The notes below the pieces were generated by a model that saw only the letters and a list, made by a program, of their open reading frames with translations, searched no databases and was not told where the DNA came from. From the NCBI GenBank assembly GCA_914767715.1, contig OU612073.1, forward strand, positions 6,822,001 to 6,882,000: 60,000 bases of DNA. The letters run 5' to 3'. This DNA comes from Membranipora membranacea. Lineage: Eukaryota > Bryozoa > Gymnolaemata > Cheilostomatida > Membraniporidae. Both the position numbers and the translations under genes were made by a program. This document shows positions 11,601 to 24,100 of this stretch, piece by piece. Numbering within the stretch: position 1 is the stretch's first letter; the number at the start of each line of letters is the position of its first letter.

Positions 11601-14428
11601 CATTTCAAATCATGATACTAAAGATGCTAAAAACTCTGTCATGATACCATAGAAAACTTCCAATTACCATTTAATTGTCCTTGCTCTCTTTCAACATTTT
11701 ATTGCTCCTGTCTCAGCAGAGAGCTACGGAATGCTGATTGTTGGACCAGACTAGATAGTTTTCAATTCTAGCCCAATTTCCACACTCACACAAACAGGGT
11801 ACTAGGTAGCAGCACTAGCTAGGCCTATGGCAAAAGTATCAGGCACACATATGGGTATGTAGTAGGGTGACAAAGGTTACGAGCAACGGATTTCACAGTA
11901 GGTTGCAATAACATGTAGCAACATCAACAACAATGAAGGGATCTGGCACACCTTTAGCACACATTATTAACCTAACTATAAACTAGCCATACAGCAACTG
12001 TATAATTTTTTTTACCATCAGATCATACCAAACAACGTCCTCTATCATCAAAGTATCATCAATCAACTGTTCTACTTCATCGTGCCAACAGCAATAATGG
12101 TGTTATCAGCAATGCAAATACTTAATAATATAGTCAATTGTATAATAGTATTGCTTAGTCAAGTAGAGGTTATCAAATCACAATGTCGTAGGCTTAGAGA
12201 GCCAAATTTTTCTGCTGATTTGTGACCGGTCAGGGAAAAACTCCTCTTTTTGTGTGATCTGATCTGTACGAGTTGTGTGTCGTGGGAAACATTTACCAGT
12301 TATTGCTGCAACAGGTGGCAATCAAGGAGAGAAGCCCAAGGACTTGAGCCTGCTCTGTACAGTTAGCCACTGCTAGGCTATGGCTCTATTGAACCAATGC
12401 GGCCAGTGCACTGGTTTGCATTTAGTATAGTCTGTGGATCTGTCAATATCCGCTTAATACCTAAACCCCAGATCCCCAAAGAAAAATTAATCTAACATAT
12501 CAAATGGCCTAGCACACCACTCACATCCGACCACCCAATGTTAAAACAGGGAGAATGGAATTCCATTCCTCTGGTTACAACAGGGCTTATACATAATGGA
12601 CAAAAATAGCAACTTCCCACCAAACTCAAAAACATATCCATGTGCCTCAAAAAAGTAAAAGCTTAACACAATGCTCACCTGATGGTTTTGCCTTCGTTTC
12701 TGGCAAATACTTTATGTGTACTCTTCTCAGATCCCAGAGCAAATCTTATCTCAATCACATCTATTCCTTTTTTAGCATGCTGGAATAAGACACATTCAAG
12801 ACACTTTTAACAATACTCAGCTAAAAATAAGCCAGAGACACTAACCGCAAAACCTCGGTGTGGGTAATTAACGACAAATTATGCCTCAACGCTATCATTA
12901 AATTATTTGAGCAGTCTTTATGGGTCTTCATGAATCCATCGTGAAGACAGTGAGGCGATTTTTGACCCATATATTGATGCACTATGCAGGTGACGAAAGT
13001 GGGTGCTACACACATGATGGTGATGCATGGATATATCATGTCATTGAGAGGATGCGCTGGACTCATTTTGCCAAGTCGGTGAACTGAAGATTCACTTAAG
13101 TCGTTGCGTGGAAGACAGATAAATGATCTAGTATAGTGTGCAAATAGATAATGACACAGAAATTACTTGATGAGACTTGCTCTAAATGACAATATTAATA
13201 CCTAGAAATAGGAGCAATCACAGCCATTTCATACCATTGTAGTTCCATTTTTCGCCAGAGAGTATGGTAAACCTATGAAAGGCGTATGTTCATTAAGACC
13301 CTCGAATATTTGAACAAATGATTTTTCATGGAGCTGGTGAGAGGAATGATAGATTCGACTATTCGGTCTACGCAAATATCACACCAAGGAGATGGTGTCT
13401 CAGTAATGGCATTTCAGAAATTTGAGATTTATTAACTTAGAACATTGGAATCTGGTGCTTGGAGGATACGTCCGTGGATTGGGTAAGGAAACGGCTAGTT
13501 GGCCAGTAGATCAGACAGTACAGGAGGTGGTGAGAAGAAGCAGGAGAAATAATTTATAATAATAGTTGCAAGACTTCTTAAATGTAGTGTGAATAGAGCA
13601 ACAGTTGCTTGGAAGAATATTATATGGGGATAGTTTGGCTGATCACCAATTTGGTGCAGTTAGCCTAAGACTCAGACAGCCAGCAATGGATGCTTCCTGT
13701 ACCAATGGCTCAGAAACAATGATGGATGGAAGATAGGAGCAGGTGGGTTTGGTTGAAATGATTGAGAGACTGGGGAAAGATTGAATAGGAAGATAAATCA
13801 ACTATAACAGCTTCACTCACACAAAAATGCAAACTAAAATTGAGGCCCACCCATAGGCCTAACAACCAGAAAGTGGAATTCAATATTTTAGAAAGGCAAG
13901 CCCACTTATATGACAAGTGCCTGACTGTCCTGCTGGATAAGTTTGACGAGATGGACACTGGACAGGCACAAGATTAATAATAATAAAAGATGCAATGGAT
14001 ATATATATGCCACAGCAATGCTCATGGATGATCATCATGGATAGATGCAATGGATAGATTATGGAATAAAAGAGCAGTAGGATAGTTAGTGGTAATGCTC
14101 TATCTATAGTTAGTAAGTATATATTATAATCTGTTTTTCTTATCTTATTTACCTTTAAACAAACAAACAATCATTCAGCACTAGCTAGTAGTTTAACAAC
14201 AATCATTATTTTTTGTGTCTCTCCGAGGGCGAGAGACGCAAAAAGGATGGTCTGTTTTGCCAATAAGAACCTTCACTGACCAAATTGCTGCAGTTTGTAT
14301 GGAGCAACTATCAAAGCTGTTAGTCACATGTGGACAAGGAATGCAGTAGAACAACCCAAATCAGAAACTTTGCAACTCACCTCCATATCTTCACCTAAGA
14401 CATCTGAATCAAATCTATTACTTATCAT
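2601..14428 (-). CDS. Unrecognised six-exon gene, about 289 aa
   Basis: Exons in transcript order are 14381-14428 (ATG at 14428), 12679-12779, 11490-11582, 10068-10246, 8157-8380 and 2601-2825 (TGA). Phases match at every junction and the total is 870 nt. The N-terminal half (about residues 1-143) looks globular, beginning MISNRFDSDVLGEDME and containing IEIRFALGSEKSTHKVFA and YLDGDRSASLPLDYDF; the strand/loop pattern near residues 100-140 faintly recalls a ubiquitin-like fold, which is a guess. The C-terminal half is basic and disordered, rich in Ser, Pro and Lys (SPSPRKKNN, SPTPPRKN), with possible proline-directed phosphorylation sites. I do not recognise the family. The last junction spans 5.3 kb, so a further exon may be missing. 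An alternative last exon (2342-2407, from a donor at 2624) is possible. The start faces the cyclophilin gene. Confidence 0.6.
6791..7136. repeat. Tandem duplication of a ~170 bp unit
   Basis: Unit 1 (about 6791-6959) and unit 2 (about 6962-7136) share blocks in the same order: CTGAAAGCATACTT, AGCAACCTCAGTTA, ACTCCACC(T/C)ATCAC, CACACTCATTCA and GTACGCAAGCAGAAGA. Unit 2 carries an extra palindromic insertion at 7065-7092. The duplication lies in the large last intron of the minus-strand gene and has no coding content. Confidence 0.75.
7065..7092. repeat. Perfect 28-bp palindrome flanked by direct repeats
   Basis: The half-site CCATAGACTTAATA is followed immediately by its exact reverse complement. 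AACACA precedes it (7059-7064) and follows it (7093-7098). The sister unit of the tandem duplication lacks the palindrome at the matching position, so this looks like an insertion with a 6-bp duplicated target, or a very short foldback relic. Confidence 0.8.
9887..10007. repeat. Small MITE-like inverted repeat, family C copy 2
   Basis: The left arm starts TAGTCCAAGTTTGATCATG and the right arm ends GGATCAAACTTGGTCTA. The arms are about 45 bp, inverted, and match those at 152-257. The element lies in an intron of the minus-strand gene, 60 bp from the exon at 10068-10246. Its centre is non-coding. Confidence 0.7.
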
Positions 14429-14656
14429 TGACCCATTTACTATTAATGCATGACGTATATGGCTCCAATAAGTAAAAACCCATTCTCAAACGACAAGTTT
14501 TCATTGGCCAATTTGTAGACTCAGCTTCAATCGAATTCATCGTTTGTAACATATGATGATTTCTGGTTAGGTCAAGGTTATCTTCCATGCTACAAAAAGA
14601 AATTTTCTGCAGGAATCATCATCATTGTAATAGAAACTTTTTTAGGAACAAACAAA
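14429..14656. promoter_or_regulatory. Divergent (head-to-head) promoter interval
   Basis: These 228 bp separate the predicted start codon of the minus-strand gene (14428) from the cyclophilin start (14657). Both genes must begin transcription in or near this interval unless either has an upstream non-coding exon. I saw no clear TATA box. The assignment is inferred purely from gene layout. Confidence 0.45.
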
Positions 14657-16438
14657 ATGCAATCATCCAGGTCTCAGATGCTAAGTATTTTAAGAAGATG
14701 TTACTCATCAGCATCAAAAAATCCGAAATGCTACTTTGATCTTTCAGCTGATGGAGACAAGCTAGGTAAGTACTTTACTATACATATACTGTATACTAAA
14801 CACTATGTCTACTATCTATAGCTATACACTATACAACAACAACAGTTTTTACATGTAACTCCTTGCTTGTAACAACAATAATTTACTTTTAGGAACAACA
14901 AATAAAAAGAATAGCTGTTCAATACTCTTCTATTAATTAATTAAGTATACTAAATAAGTAACAAGAATTCCTCTCCATGTATGTACCCATCATGGAACTT
15001 GCATGCCTTTTTTATTTTGCCAATCTCTAGGTCTAGTAGTATCAACCACACAGTCATTGTGACAGTCACAATGGTACTGGACACAGCATCAACCACAAAA
15101 TGAGTCAATGTTTGATACTGGACATTGGCAAAATAAAGCCATGTAAGCCCAGGGACTGAACTAAGTACGATTTGACATGCAATTTCACGTTGATTTTTTT
15201 TATATTTGTAGGAAGGGTCGTTTTTGAGCTGAGGGCAGATGTAGTTCCAAAGACAGCCGAGAACTTTAGGGCATTATGCACAGGAGAACAAGGCTTCGGT
15301 TATAAGAACTCTACATTCCATAGAGTAATCCCTAAATTCATGTGCCAAGGAGGAGATTTCACCCGACATAATGGTATGTATTTAATATCAGGAAATGGCT
15401 GGCCATTGTCTTTATTATGTTGCCATGCCGTGCTAATGTAGTTTTGTGGCGTGCGGTAGCGAGATCTGAGTTACTGAGGAGCAAAATGTGCATTTTCATG
15501 CATGACACCTATGCCTTTTTATTTAGGTTTTAAGAGCAATGTGATTCTATTGAGAAATATAGTGTTATCTGATGATGGTACTATTGGTGTTTGGTTTTTC
15601 ATAATTCTTGTATTTGATTTGGTTATGCTCAGTGTATGTCATATCATAGGGTAAAGGTTCGTGTAGGGATATAATATAAACTTTTACGCGCTGTCATGTG
15701 CTCACTTTATTATATGTATCTTGTAAGGAACCGGTGGAAAGAGTATATATGGCGATAAGTTCAAAGATGAGAACTTCACATTGAAACACATAGAACCCGG
15801 ACTACTATCCATGGCTAACGCCGGGCCTAACACTAACGGCTCACAATTCTTTATTACAACTGCTGTAACAGAGTGGTTAGATGGCAAACACACCGTGTTT
15901 GGAAAAATTGTTGATGGTGAGTAACGGATTTTATCCAAACAATTTGTACTGTGATAACTTTGGCGCCATGTTTAATTTGTGATGATTAATTATTTTATCT
16001 TTCTTACATTGATGTATAATGAAAGATCAAAACTCATACTATCAGTTTTATTTAAGCATCATGATACAACTCATCAACTGGCTTGTAGCTGCGGCAGAGG
16101 GTCATTGGGAGGCTTTACTAGAGAAGGCCTTGAAACTGCCCTTGGTTTCTAGCTAAAGGTCTAAATGTTGACCTGTTGTATACGCACTGCTTTAAATGTT
16201 GTATTATATCCCATCATCATTTAAAAAATCCTGGCACTAAGTCTTATCTGTCTAAATTATTTTTGCTACAAGGGCGTGAACAAACCAAAGAAAAGAGAAG
16301 ATTTGCAATAACAGATGAATATTTTTAGGTATGGATGTCATTAAAAAGGTCGAGTCTTATGGAAGTAACAGTGGTAAGACATCCAAATCTATCAGCATTG
16401 AGGATTGTGGTGAACTGCCTGCAGCAGAGTCTGGGTGA
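14657..16438 (+). CDS. PPIF: Mitochondrial-type cyclophilin (peptidyl-prolyl cis-trans isomerase)
   Basis: Exons 14657-14765, 15212-15373, 15728-15916 and 16329-16438 join in phase to 570 nt (189 aa). Residues from about 27 to the end form a complete cyclophilin domain close to animal [23 protein letters not shown] carries the catalytic Arg and the Phe and Gln of the active site, followed by [14 protein letters not shown], then [10 protein letters not shown] with the cyclosporin-contacting Trp and the His. These enzymes isomerise Xaa-Pro bonds. The leader of about 26 residues ([20 protein letters not shown]) has Arg, Ser and hydrophobic residues but no acids, as in mitochondrial presequences, so a matrix cyclophilin D role is inferred. 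An upstream ATG that would lengthen the leader was not found. The gene is transcribed divergently from the minus-strand gene at 14428. The symbol reflects family and leader, not proven orthology. Confidence 0.93.
15001..15143. repeat. MITE-like inverted repeat in cyclophilin intron 1
   Basis: Arms of about 24 bp: GCATGCC...TTATTTTGCCAAT on the left and ATTGGCAAAATAAAGCCATG on the right, separated by about 95 bp that itself contains shorter inverted pieces (ATCAACCACA repeated directly, CATTGTGAC). It is non-coding. No second copy was noticed in the window. Confidence 0.5.
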
Positions 16439-16741
16439 AAATTATGACAGTAACGCCATCAATTTATCCAACCAAGCTACCTACTTGTAAATGTGTGTGT
16501 ATGTGGGACAAATTTTTTTTTTCTCATAGAAGACAAGCCTTGGTAAATCACAAACATCACCAAGTTCAATTGCTGAATATCTCATCATTGGTATCCAATG
16601 TGGCAAACTGGTTTTTTCCATCTCCACTTTTGATATTTGCATTTGAGTTTCCAGTCACAGTATCAAGGAATGTACTTTTATAATGTTATGGGAGGAAAAT
16701 AATTCTAGTGAATAGTATGCATTTTGTCTTCTGCTACCACA

Positions 16742-16747
16742 AATAAA
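16742..16747 (+). terminator. Candidate polyadenylation signal of the cyclophilin gene
   Basis: AATAAA lies 304 bp after the cyclophilin stop codon. A second AATAAA is at 17451-17456. Either could define the 3' end; the sequence alone does not choose. Confidence 0.4.
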
Positions 16748-18162
16748 CAATTATGGAAATATTACATATCACAAGAAGTAAATATGTGTCACATTACGCA
16801 GTATGTATGAGTTGTGGCCTTCTATGAGTCTTACTCAAAATATGTACGGCTTGTCCGGTCACATCTCACAAGTATTAAATTGCATGTTAACTGTATATGC
16901 TTTGTATGTCTAATGTTTGAGACCTTGCTTCTGTCAGGCGTGAAAGATGAAAGGTGCAACAGGGGCGCCAGAGCATAAGCACAATGGGTATACATAAACC
17001 AATACTTTATACTACTACTATGATCAAACCAACTTTTCAGAATCGGTCATTATGACATGCTGTGCCTTGCTCCGGGGAGAAAGTTGAACATGCAATTTTT
17101 TGTCTTCACAAACTGATCAAGAGGAATAAAGATATGCAGACTAAATATTATGTTTGTGTAACATTAGCCGAGTGCGGGAACCTGCAAAAAATTACCACAC
17201 CCACTCATGAGTATTTGCAAGCCTCTTTAACCCATTTCATGATATATGGGAGTTATGCTCTCAATAGAGATGAGCAATCAACTCCGGTTGTGAAATATAA
17301 AGTCCCTATGTATTCATCATTCAGCATGGCAAAGTATCATCAGGCAAACTTGTCACACTAGGAATAGTCTGCTATGGTCGTCAAATTTGTATTTTCAACT
17401 TAACAGTGTCTGTCAAGTTTCAGTTCCAACCATTGCATAGCTTATAGTTCAATAAATAGATTTTTTTGAATATAAAGCATTCTTATGAGTCTGTTATTGC
17501 TATTAAAACTAAAGAAGGTCACTTTCATTCATAACATAAAAAATAAACTAACAAAACAACAAAAATTCATATACAGAGAAACTTGTCTTTTGACGAGGTG
17601 CATTATAGAACTGTCATGATAACACATATGATCTCGTCGAACTGTAGAAAAATATATCAACAATCAGGCAATCTATGATACAAAAATCTTCAAAGTCTTT
17701 TGAGGTACTTAGGCTTCAATCTGCACAATTACGATGAGCAACTAAATTTGTAAAAGAAGAAAAAAGGCACAAAAAAATATATTCACTGCTATCTTCTGCA
17801 TGTGATCTCAGGCAATTAAGAACATAAATGCTCATAGCTTTTGAAGCTGGGAAACGGTAACTAAAGGTGCTAAAGGTTCTTGTTTATCAAATGGTCAACC
17901 TATGGCTAACAGGTTAGTTGGTCTATGATTGATAAGGCCTATGCTGCAAGGCTTCAAAAGAGTAGCTCCTATTTTGCTCATACCCTACTGGTAGTCATTA
18001 CAGAAGTACTGACATCAAAAATTTGGTTTAAGCCACTTTGATTTGAGACAAGACATGCCCTGGGCGTTTCATAAAGGCATGAATATGTGTTTTTTGTATC
18101 TTTTGATTTTTATGGCATTTCTGGTCTCTGTCTTTTTTTACCCCAAATAGCAAAGGAACACT
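16748..18162. other. Convergent intergenic region
   Basis: 3' flanks of the plus-strand cyclophilin gene and the minus-strand carboxypeptidase gene. The open frame at 17062-17361 (99 codons) has no splice sites or recognisable motif and I do not call it a gene. Confidence 0.5.
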
Positions 18163-21100
18163 TCACATTCTTCTGCGCGCTAGTAATGGTGTTGCTGAAC
18201 GTTTTCTGTGAGGTAGTGGGGGTTTACCCAAGTTAGATATCTCTTTTTCCATAAGAGAGCCTAGCAGTGATTTGTCTGAGTCATGGCGACTAAGTGCTGG
18301 TGGTGGTTCATTACTTAGTTGTGTTGGCGGCCGGCTCTGCACAGAAAAGTTTCCTTTATCTTTTATCCTCTCATTGTCTTGGAATATGGAGGAGGTCGAA
18401 CTATGAAATACAAAACAAATATGAGGACGTTGCTCAAGCTTTATTTGATACCACTCCTGTCAGTCATAGAAGAGCCATTGGGTTCTGTTGCTGGTTAGTT
18501 TTGTTAAGTATTTTTCTGTTCTATAAACAAGGTCTTATTTGACCGTCTGTTTTAAGGGCTGTGGCTTGTATGCGGTAGATATCCTATACCCTTGCCGGCT
18601 GTTGCAGGCTTATAGTTTTTTGAAGAGTCAGAGGGGGATCTTTATACTGCATGCAAACAACAAGTAGACCTCCTGTATTGATGGTCCTGATTCGAATAGA
18701 CTTAGATTAAGTTTTGACAGGCTATCTAAGATGTCATTGTAGAGACGGGAATCTAAATTTTCAGAAAATCACATGAGATATGCATAAAAATAATCACCTG
18801 TAGCCTGAGGAACTTGAGGTCTCCCAGAGGGACACGACTGTTGATTTGCCACCACTGCTGCTGGCTGGGAGCGGACTTTGAGCACATATCAGAGGTGTAG
18901 TATCGGTGATGAGCCCCTGCTTACCCTGTACACCATTGAGCATCAACTTCTCACTCTGCTTCAGAGATAGAGTAGCTGTGGTCAGTCTGCTCTCAACCTG
19001 TAATTTAGAGATAGAGCTAAAGATAGAGATCAGGATGAGAGATAATATCATGTTTATTCAATTTGCCTACATTTAGAGTTGCCCCTTTATTTAATTAAGC
19101 GGATGCAAAGGAGCAGGCAAAGTACACAAAGATTCCAGAGAAATTGTGTACTGAAGTATAAATGAGTTGAGGCCCAATGATGTCAATAGATTGGCCACAT
19201 TGGCTTCAATATTTGCAATCCAATATGAGGTTCCGGGCTGATGTTGGCTTTATCAGGCTGGTGATTTATCATATCTCTACAATGTAATTCATCTCAACTA
19301 TTGACCATGATATGATGTGAACATGCGCTACTACAACGAGGTCAGGTTTGATCTAGTTTGCCTTTGTTTGAAATTGCTCCCTGACTTCAAATAAGCCGCA
19401 TTGGGGGAGCATATCCAAATGCATATTAACAGACACTAACTCGATATACACTAAATACCGTGTGTGTGCTCACCCTCTTGATCAGATCATCATGAAAAGT
19501 CAGCCTGGATGAAATCTTCTCCAGTATACAACCATAAGCTCCACATGGCTGGTTAGGTGCTTCATATTCCACTTGCTGCTCAACCTCAGGGGTCGATGGA
19601 GGGGTAGTTGTGCTACATTCTCCAGCGTCATCCTGATTTCAACAAGGACATGTTATGGTAATTCATCAAGCGCTTTGGGAATCTTGTTGGCGAGTGACAA
19701 AGATTAAATGTGTTATGTGCAAAAGGCTTTATAAATGAACATATTTTTATCTGGTTTTAAACAATTAACTCATTCTTTGTTCATTGCTTTGAGGGTTATG
19801 CTATTCAGGTTGTCGCATTATATTCTGTTATTTTGAATTAAACCCAAAAGAGTGAGAAAAACATCATATGCTATTTTCATCACCATTATGACGGACCAAC
19901 TTACCTCAGCACTTTTGTTTGGAGTTGAAGGTTTGTTATGGATTAGCACCATATTGCTAGGCACTTCAGTGAGGCTATACCCATCTTTCTTAGTTGATTG
20001 TTTGCTGTTTGGACGGGCCGAGCTCCGAGAACCACTTTCCCTACCTCCGGGAAATGGTCCAGAGATTGAAATCTTATTTGCGCCTTTCTTGTCTGTAATT
20101 AAAAATCAAAAGCATCACAATTATTTCAAAACTATTATATCCCCAAAGAAATCCAGGTATGAGGCTGAACAAAAGCAATCGTTGGCAAAGCTTTGCATAT
20201 GTTGTTTAACTGGCATATGCCGTATTGTAGGCAGTTTGCACCCATCACTCTCCGGAACAAACGCATACATTTTGGAGTGTAAGATCTCATTAAATAGTAA
20301 TTTGAAGAGTGATGTATATGATGGCTTACTTCTGAGGCGTCTGGGAGCCGGCTTTGGTAGGATACCATTCACATAACCCAACCACTTCAGTTGGTATCTG
20401 TATCCCTCAATATCATCCATAAATCGAGGTAATTTTAAGCAATCAAGTCGGGCTATCCTCTTTATTCTACTTGTCTCATCAGAGCAGATTGTACCTGCAT
20501 AGATCAGTGGTAGGTCAAAATTATCTAAATCCATCAGGATCTCCATAGCACCTGCAATAGTGAGAAGAACAAGATTGATAAGAGTTCCTCCTCCTTTGAT
20601 TGTTAATTCTGATAATGTTGTTGATTGATATTTCCTGGGTGATTGAAATCGGGAGTTTTTTAAATCCGTAACTGACTGTATCAGGTTTATGAACTTTGAC
20701 ATAGGAGCACTCAAGATGGAATAGCAACTAATCTCAGCTAAACACCATGGACCATGAACGATAATAGATTCAGCATTTGCCTGATTTCACGGTGCAAGTA
20801 CTTTGGGTTGGATGATCTGAATACAGCATATTTACCTTTTTTTCCATACAAACTTTGCCTTGCTGAATTTTGAATATCTGACAACTACCATGGATGAGTG
20901 TCACAATTCAATATTAAATTCAATACCCCCCCCCCCCCTCAACAAATAGCATCATTTAATTCTTACCTTCAAAGTAGCACTGGTCTTTTCCAAGACCACC
21001 CAGGTCGTTTGGATCTGGCAAGTGACGCTTAACCCTCATGACGTAATGCCATCGTCTCTCTGGATCCTTTACAAACTCTTCGAGGTGATGGAAAAGCTCT

Positions 21101-24100
21101 TTAAATGTCATCTTTTCTGCCATACACGCAATGTCTACGGCAAAAATGCAATACGAGTTGAGACATCGTATTAGAGTTAACAGCGGCCAAATATGTACAA
21201 AGCTGTGTTATCTTTCCTTATCCTCGCTATTTGAAAATAAACTCTCACTGAAGAGTAGCAAGGCTGACAACATAACAGGGAGTTTAGTAGTTGGTCCCAA
21301 ACTCCCTGATCTTGTAGAGAATTATACTGAGTGGTCTGCACATGCAAGAAGAGGAAACAACTACTGATCTATCATTATGTCATCATTTGAACTGAATGTA
21401 TAATAAACAAAACATCTAGACTCACAATAAAGTAAAGCTGGTCCGTATAAGAACTTTGATTTTGCTTGTAAAACAGTGTTTAGAGCTGCTAGACCCTCTT
21501 CTGTTTTGCGAAAGTGGTATCCCCTCACAGACCTCAGGCCAAAAGTCTTTCTGTCTGCGTACCACGGTTGTAGGCCATCATTGAGGGTGCGTATCTGAGA
21601 GCAGAGACGTCAAGGAAGATGATTATCTGGATCATTTACTGACTGTTGTGACACAAGGATACAAGATAATTCTGTCCTTATTGTATAGCCAATGGTTTTG
21701 TAATGGTGTCTATACTAAAAATATACTGTAGTGCTTGTATCCAACCCCGCTCATTGGACTAAAACTTTGTCAAAGAACAAGTTCAATGGAGCTGGATGTT
21801 AAGACTGCCAACTTTCACAAAACCTGAAGTTCGGATTTGTGCTGTGTTATAATTGGTAATAATAGCTTTGTAAAGAGGGATATTAACATACAGGGATAGT
21901 TTTGAGACGTTTTGTGAAGAGTAATGAGGATTTTCTTTTCAAGGCTAATGCAGAAGACAAAAAGTTCAAATATTTGGGATTGAGCCCAAGTCTGACCAAG
22001 GTTCTATGTTTGCAGGAGATTGGGTCATGTCGTGAATGGGATGATTTATATAAAAGGATACATAGTGAGTGCCAATCTCGTGATTAGCTAGGCAGATGAT
22101 TCCTTGTTGTCTCATATAAAAGTTATCAGGGGAGTTTTTGACGATGAGAGTGTGACGTCTTGCTTCAGGTTTATTCCTTTTCACATTTGGTCCGTGCCAC
22201 ATCATCCGTGCGCTACAAATAGAATTAAAACAGATAATAATTTTAATTCATAATCTAAGACAAAAAAGCTTGAATATTACAGCTGGTTGGAAGATAACTT
22301 GTGGTGATGTTTGTGATATGATCCAGTATTTTTGTAGTAAGACTGAACCCACTGATCAGGCATCCCGGGAATGCCAATCCATTTCAATGTTCAGCTTGAC
22401 AGTTCATAAACACCAAATCATGATAATCAAAGCGAAAACTGAAAATACAAGAGTCCTGTACAGATAGTATGATCGTTTCAGGGCAACTATTGATCCATGG
22501 TAACCGCACAATCAGAGAAAGGATTTCAATCAGGGAGTTAATGTAAAGAATCTCATCATGGGGAACTTTTTCTTCATTTTATTCAGATTCTCAAATAATG
22601 AAAATGAACCCCAGAATTATTTGAACCACAACCATTGTAATCATGCTATCCAAAATATCTGAGGGCTGAGGCCCAGTCTCACCTGCAGTCAAGGTCTGAC
22701 GAGAATACTATATTGATATGCCCGTCTAGTCCGCTCTCATTGAGATATTGTGTTAGACAGGATGAAGCTGTGTCCACTCCTATCCTATCACCAAACGCGT
22801 GCTGAAAATACTCATCTCCTACAGATTATAAGACAAGTTATTATTGACATCATGTGACAAGGTGTTATTGGCTGATTATTAGACAACATTTTATATTGGC
22901 TGATTGGTCAATAAATTTATCCACATGCAATTGTTACAGCAATGATGTAGGTTTAGTCAGTCATTTTTATAAATCACATGTTTTTGTCTTATTTATCACA
23001 GATGTGAAATTTTGAAAGTATCCTGGGGAAATAGAGTTTCAGTTTCTATGGTCACTAATTCACAGATACAGCAGAATAAGGCAGTAGTATTGTTAGTATA
23101 ATAATCAACGAAAACTAAGAAGGAAATAGTAGAGAATAAGGTGAAGGTTATGGACACTGACCTGTTTTGTATTTTTCCTTGACAAGTCTCAAGACTTTAA
23201 TTGCATGAGGCAAAAACTGTTGGGAAACTTTGCTAACTGCAGCTTTGTTCGCTATTGCCTCCAATTGACTGTAAGCCGGAAAAAAAGAAGGAATACTTTA
23301 CGCAATCAAGAGTTCTCTAACCAATGCACAATCATCGAATTAACTAGCAACATAGTCAGCTCCTTTGAGCTAACAATCATATGAGCTATTTTTATTTTGG
23401 CTGTTGGCACATGATCAGGCATCAGGTACACTGCAACATTGGTACGGTGGGTAGTAGAATCAATGAGTTAGAGACTTCTTGGAAGAGTACTACTGTTTTG
23501 AACTTACCAATTATATTCGTTATTTTCATTTAAGCGACTAGCACAAATTCAGTCATGAAAGTGAACAAAAACCTACAAATTGACTACATGTATGACGGGT
23601 ATTAGAATGCTACTGGTAAGCGGCCCAATTTTTTTAGGGGTTGCTGAGATTAGGCTATACCACTGCTGTATAACTTATTAAGGAACGTACCTTTGTGATG
23701 CTTTTAAGATGAATTGAGGGAGGATTCCATGTTTTAGGAATCTCTCTTTCTGTTGCAGTAGATTAGTAGGGAATATGGCTCCAGTATATTTGGTTGGCGT
23801 TTCTTCAACTAAAAATTGAAGAAAATGGCACTCAGATCAACATTACAGATGAGAACCAGTTAATTGAATACGAAGATTAAACCTCTGAAAAACAGGCTTG
23901 GTTTGGCATTAGCAGTGTGGGGAGATAATGTGTAAGGCATTTAATATCACAGATCTCATCAGAAATGGAGAAAACCTGTCATTTGATTCACCTCGCTTAT
24001 GAGATTCACACCATCGGGAATTCCTATCTTTGACGGGTTCAAATTATTTTCATCACAAACCGAAATAATCCTCTGGCTACTTACAAACTCTGATAGTGTT

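Noticed and set aside
14430-14588. ATG at 14588 (minus) as the start of the unknown gene
   Set aside because: No usable donor joins that frame to the next exon, whereas ATG 14428 opens directly into the in-phase exon ending at 14381.
20121-20714. 197-codon minus-strand open frame taken as a single-exon gene
   Set aside because: Only 20330-20551 is coding; it is one exon of the carboxypeptidase, with the rest being flanking intron.
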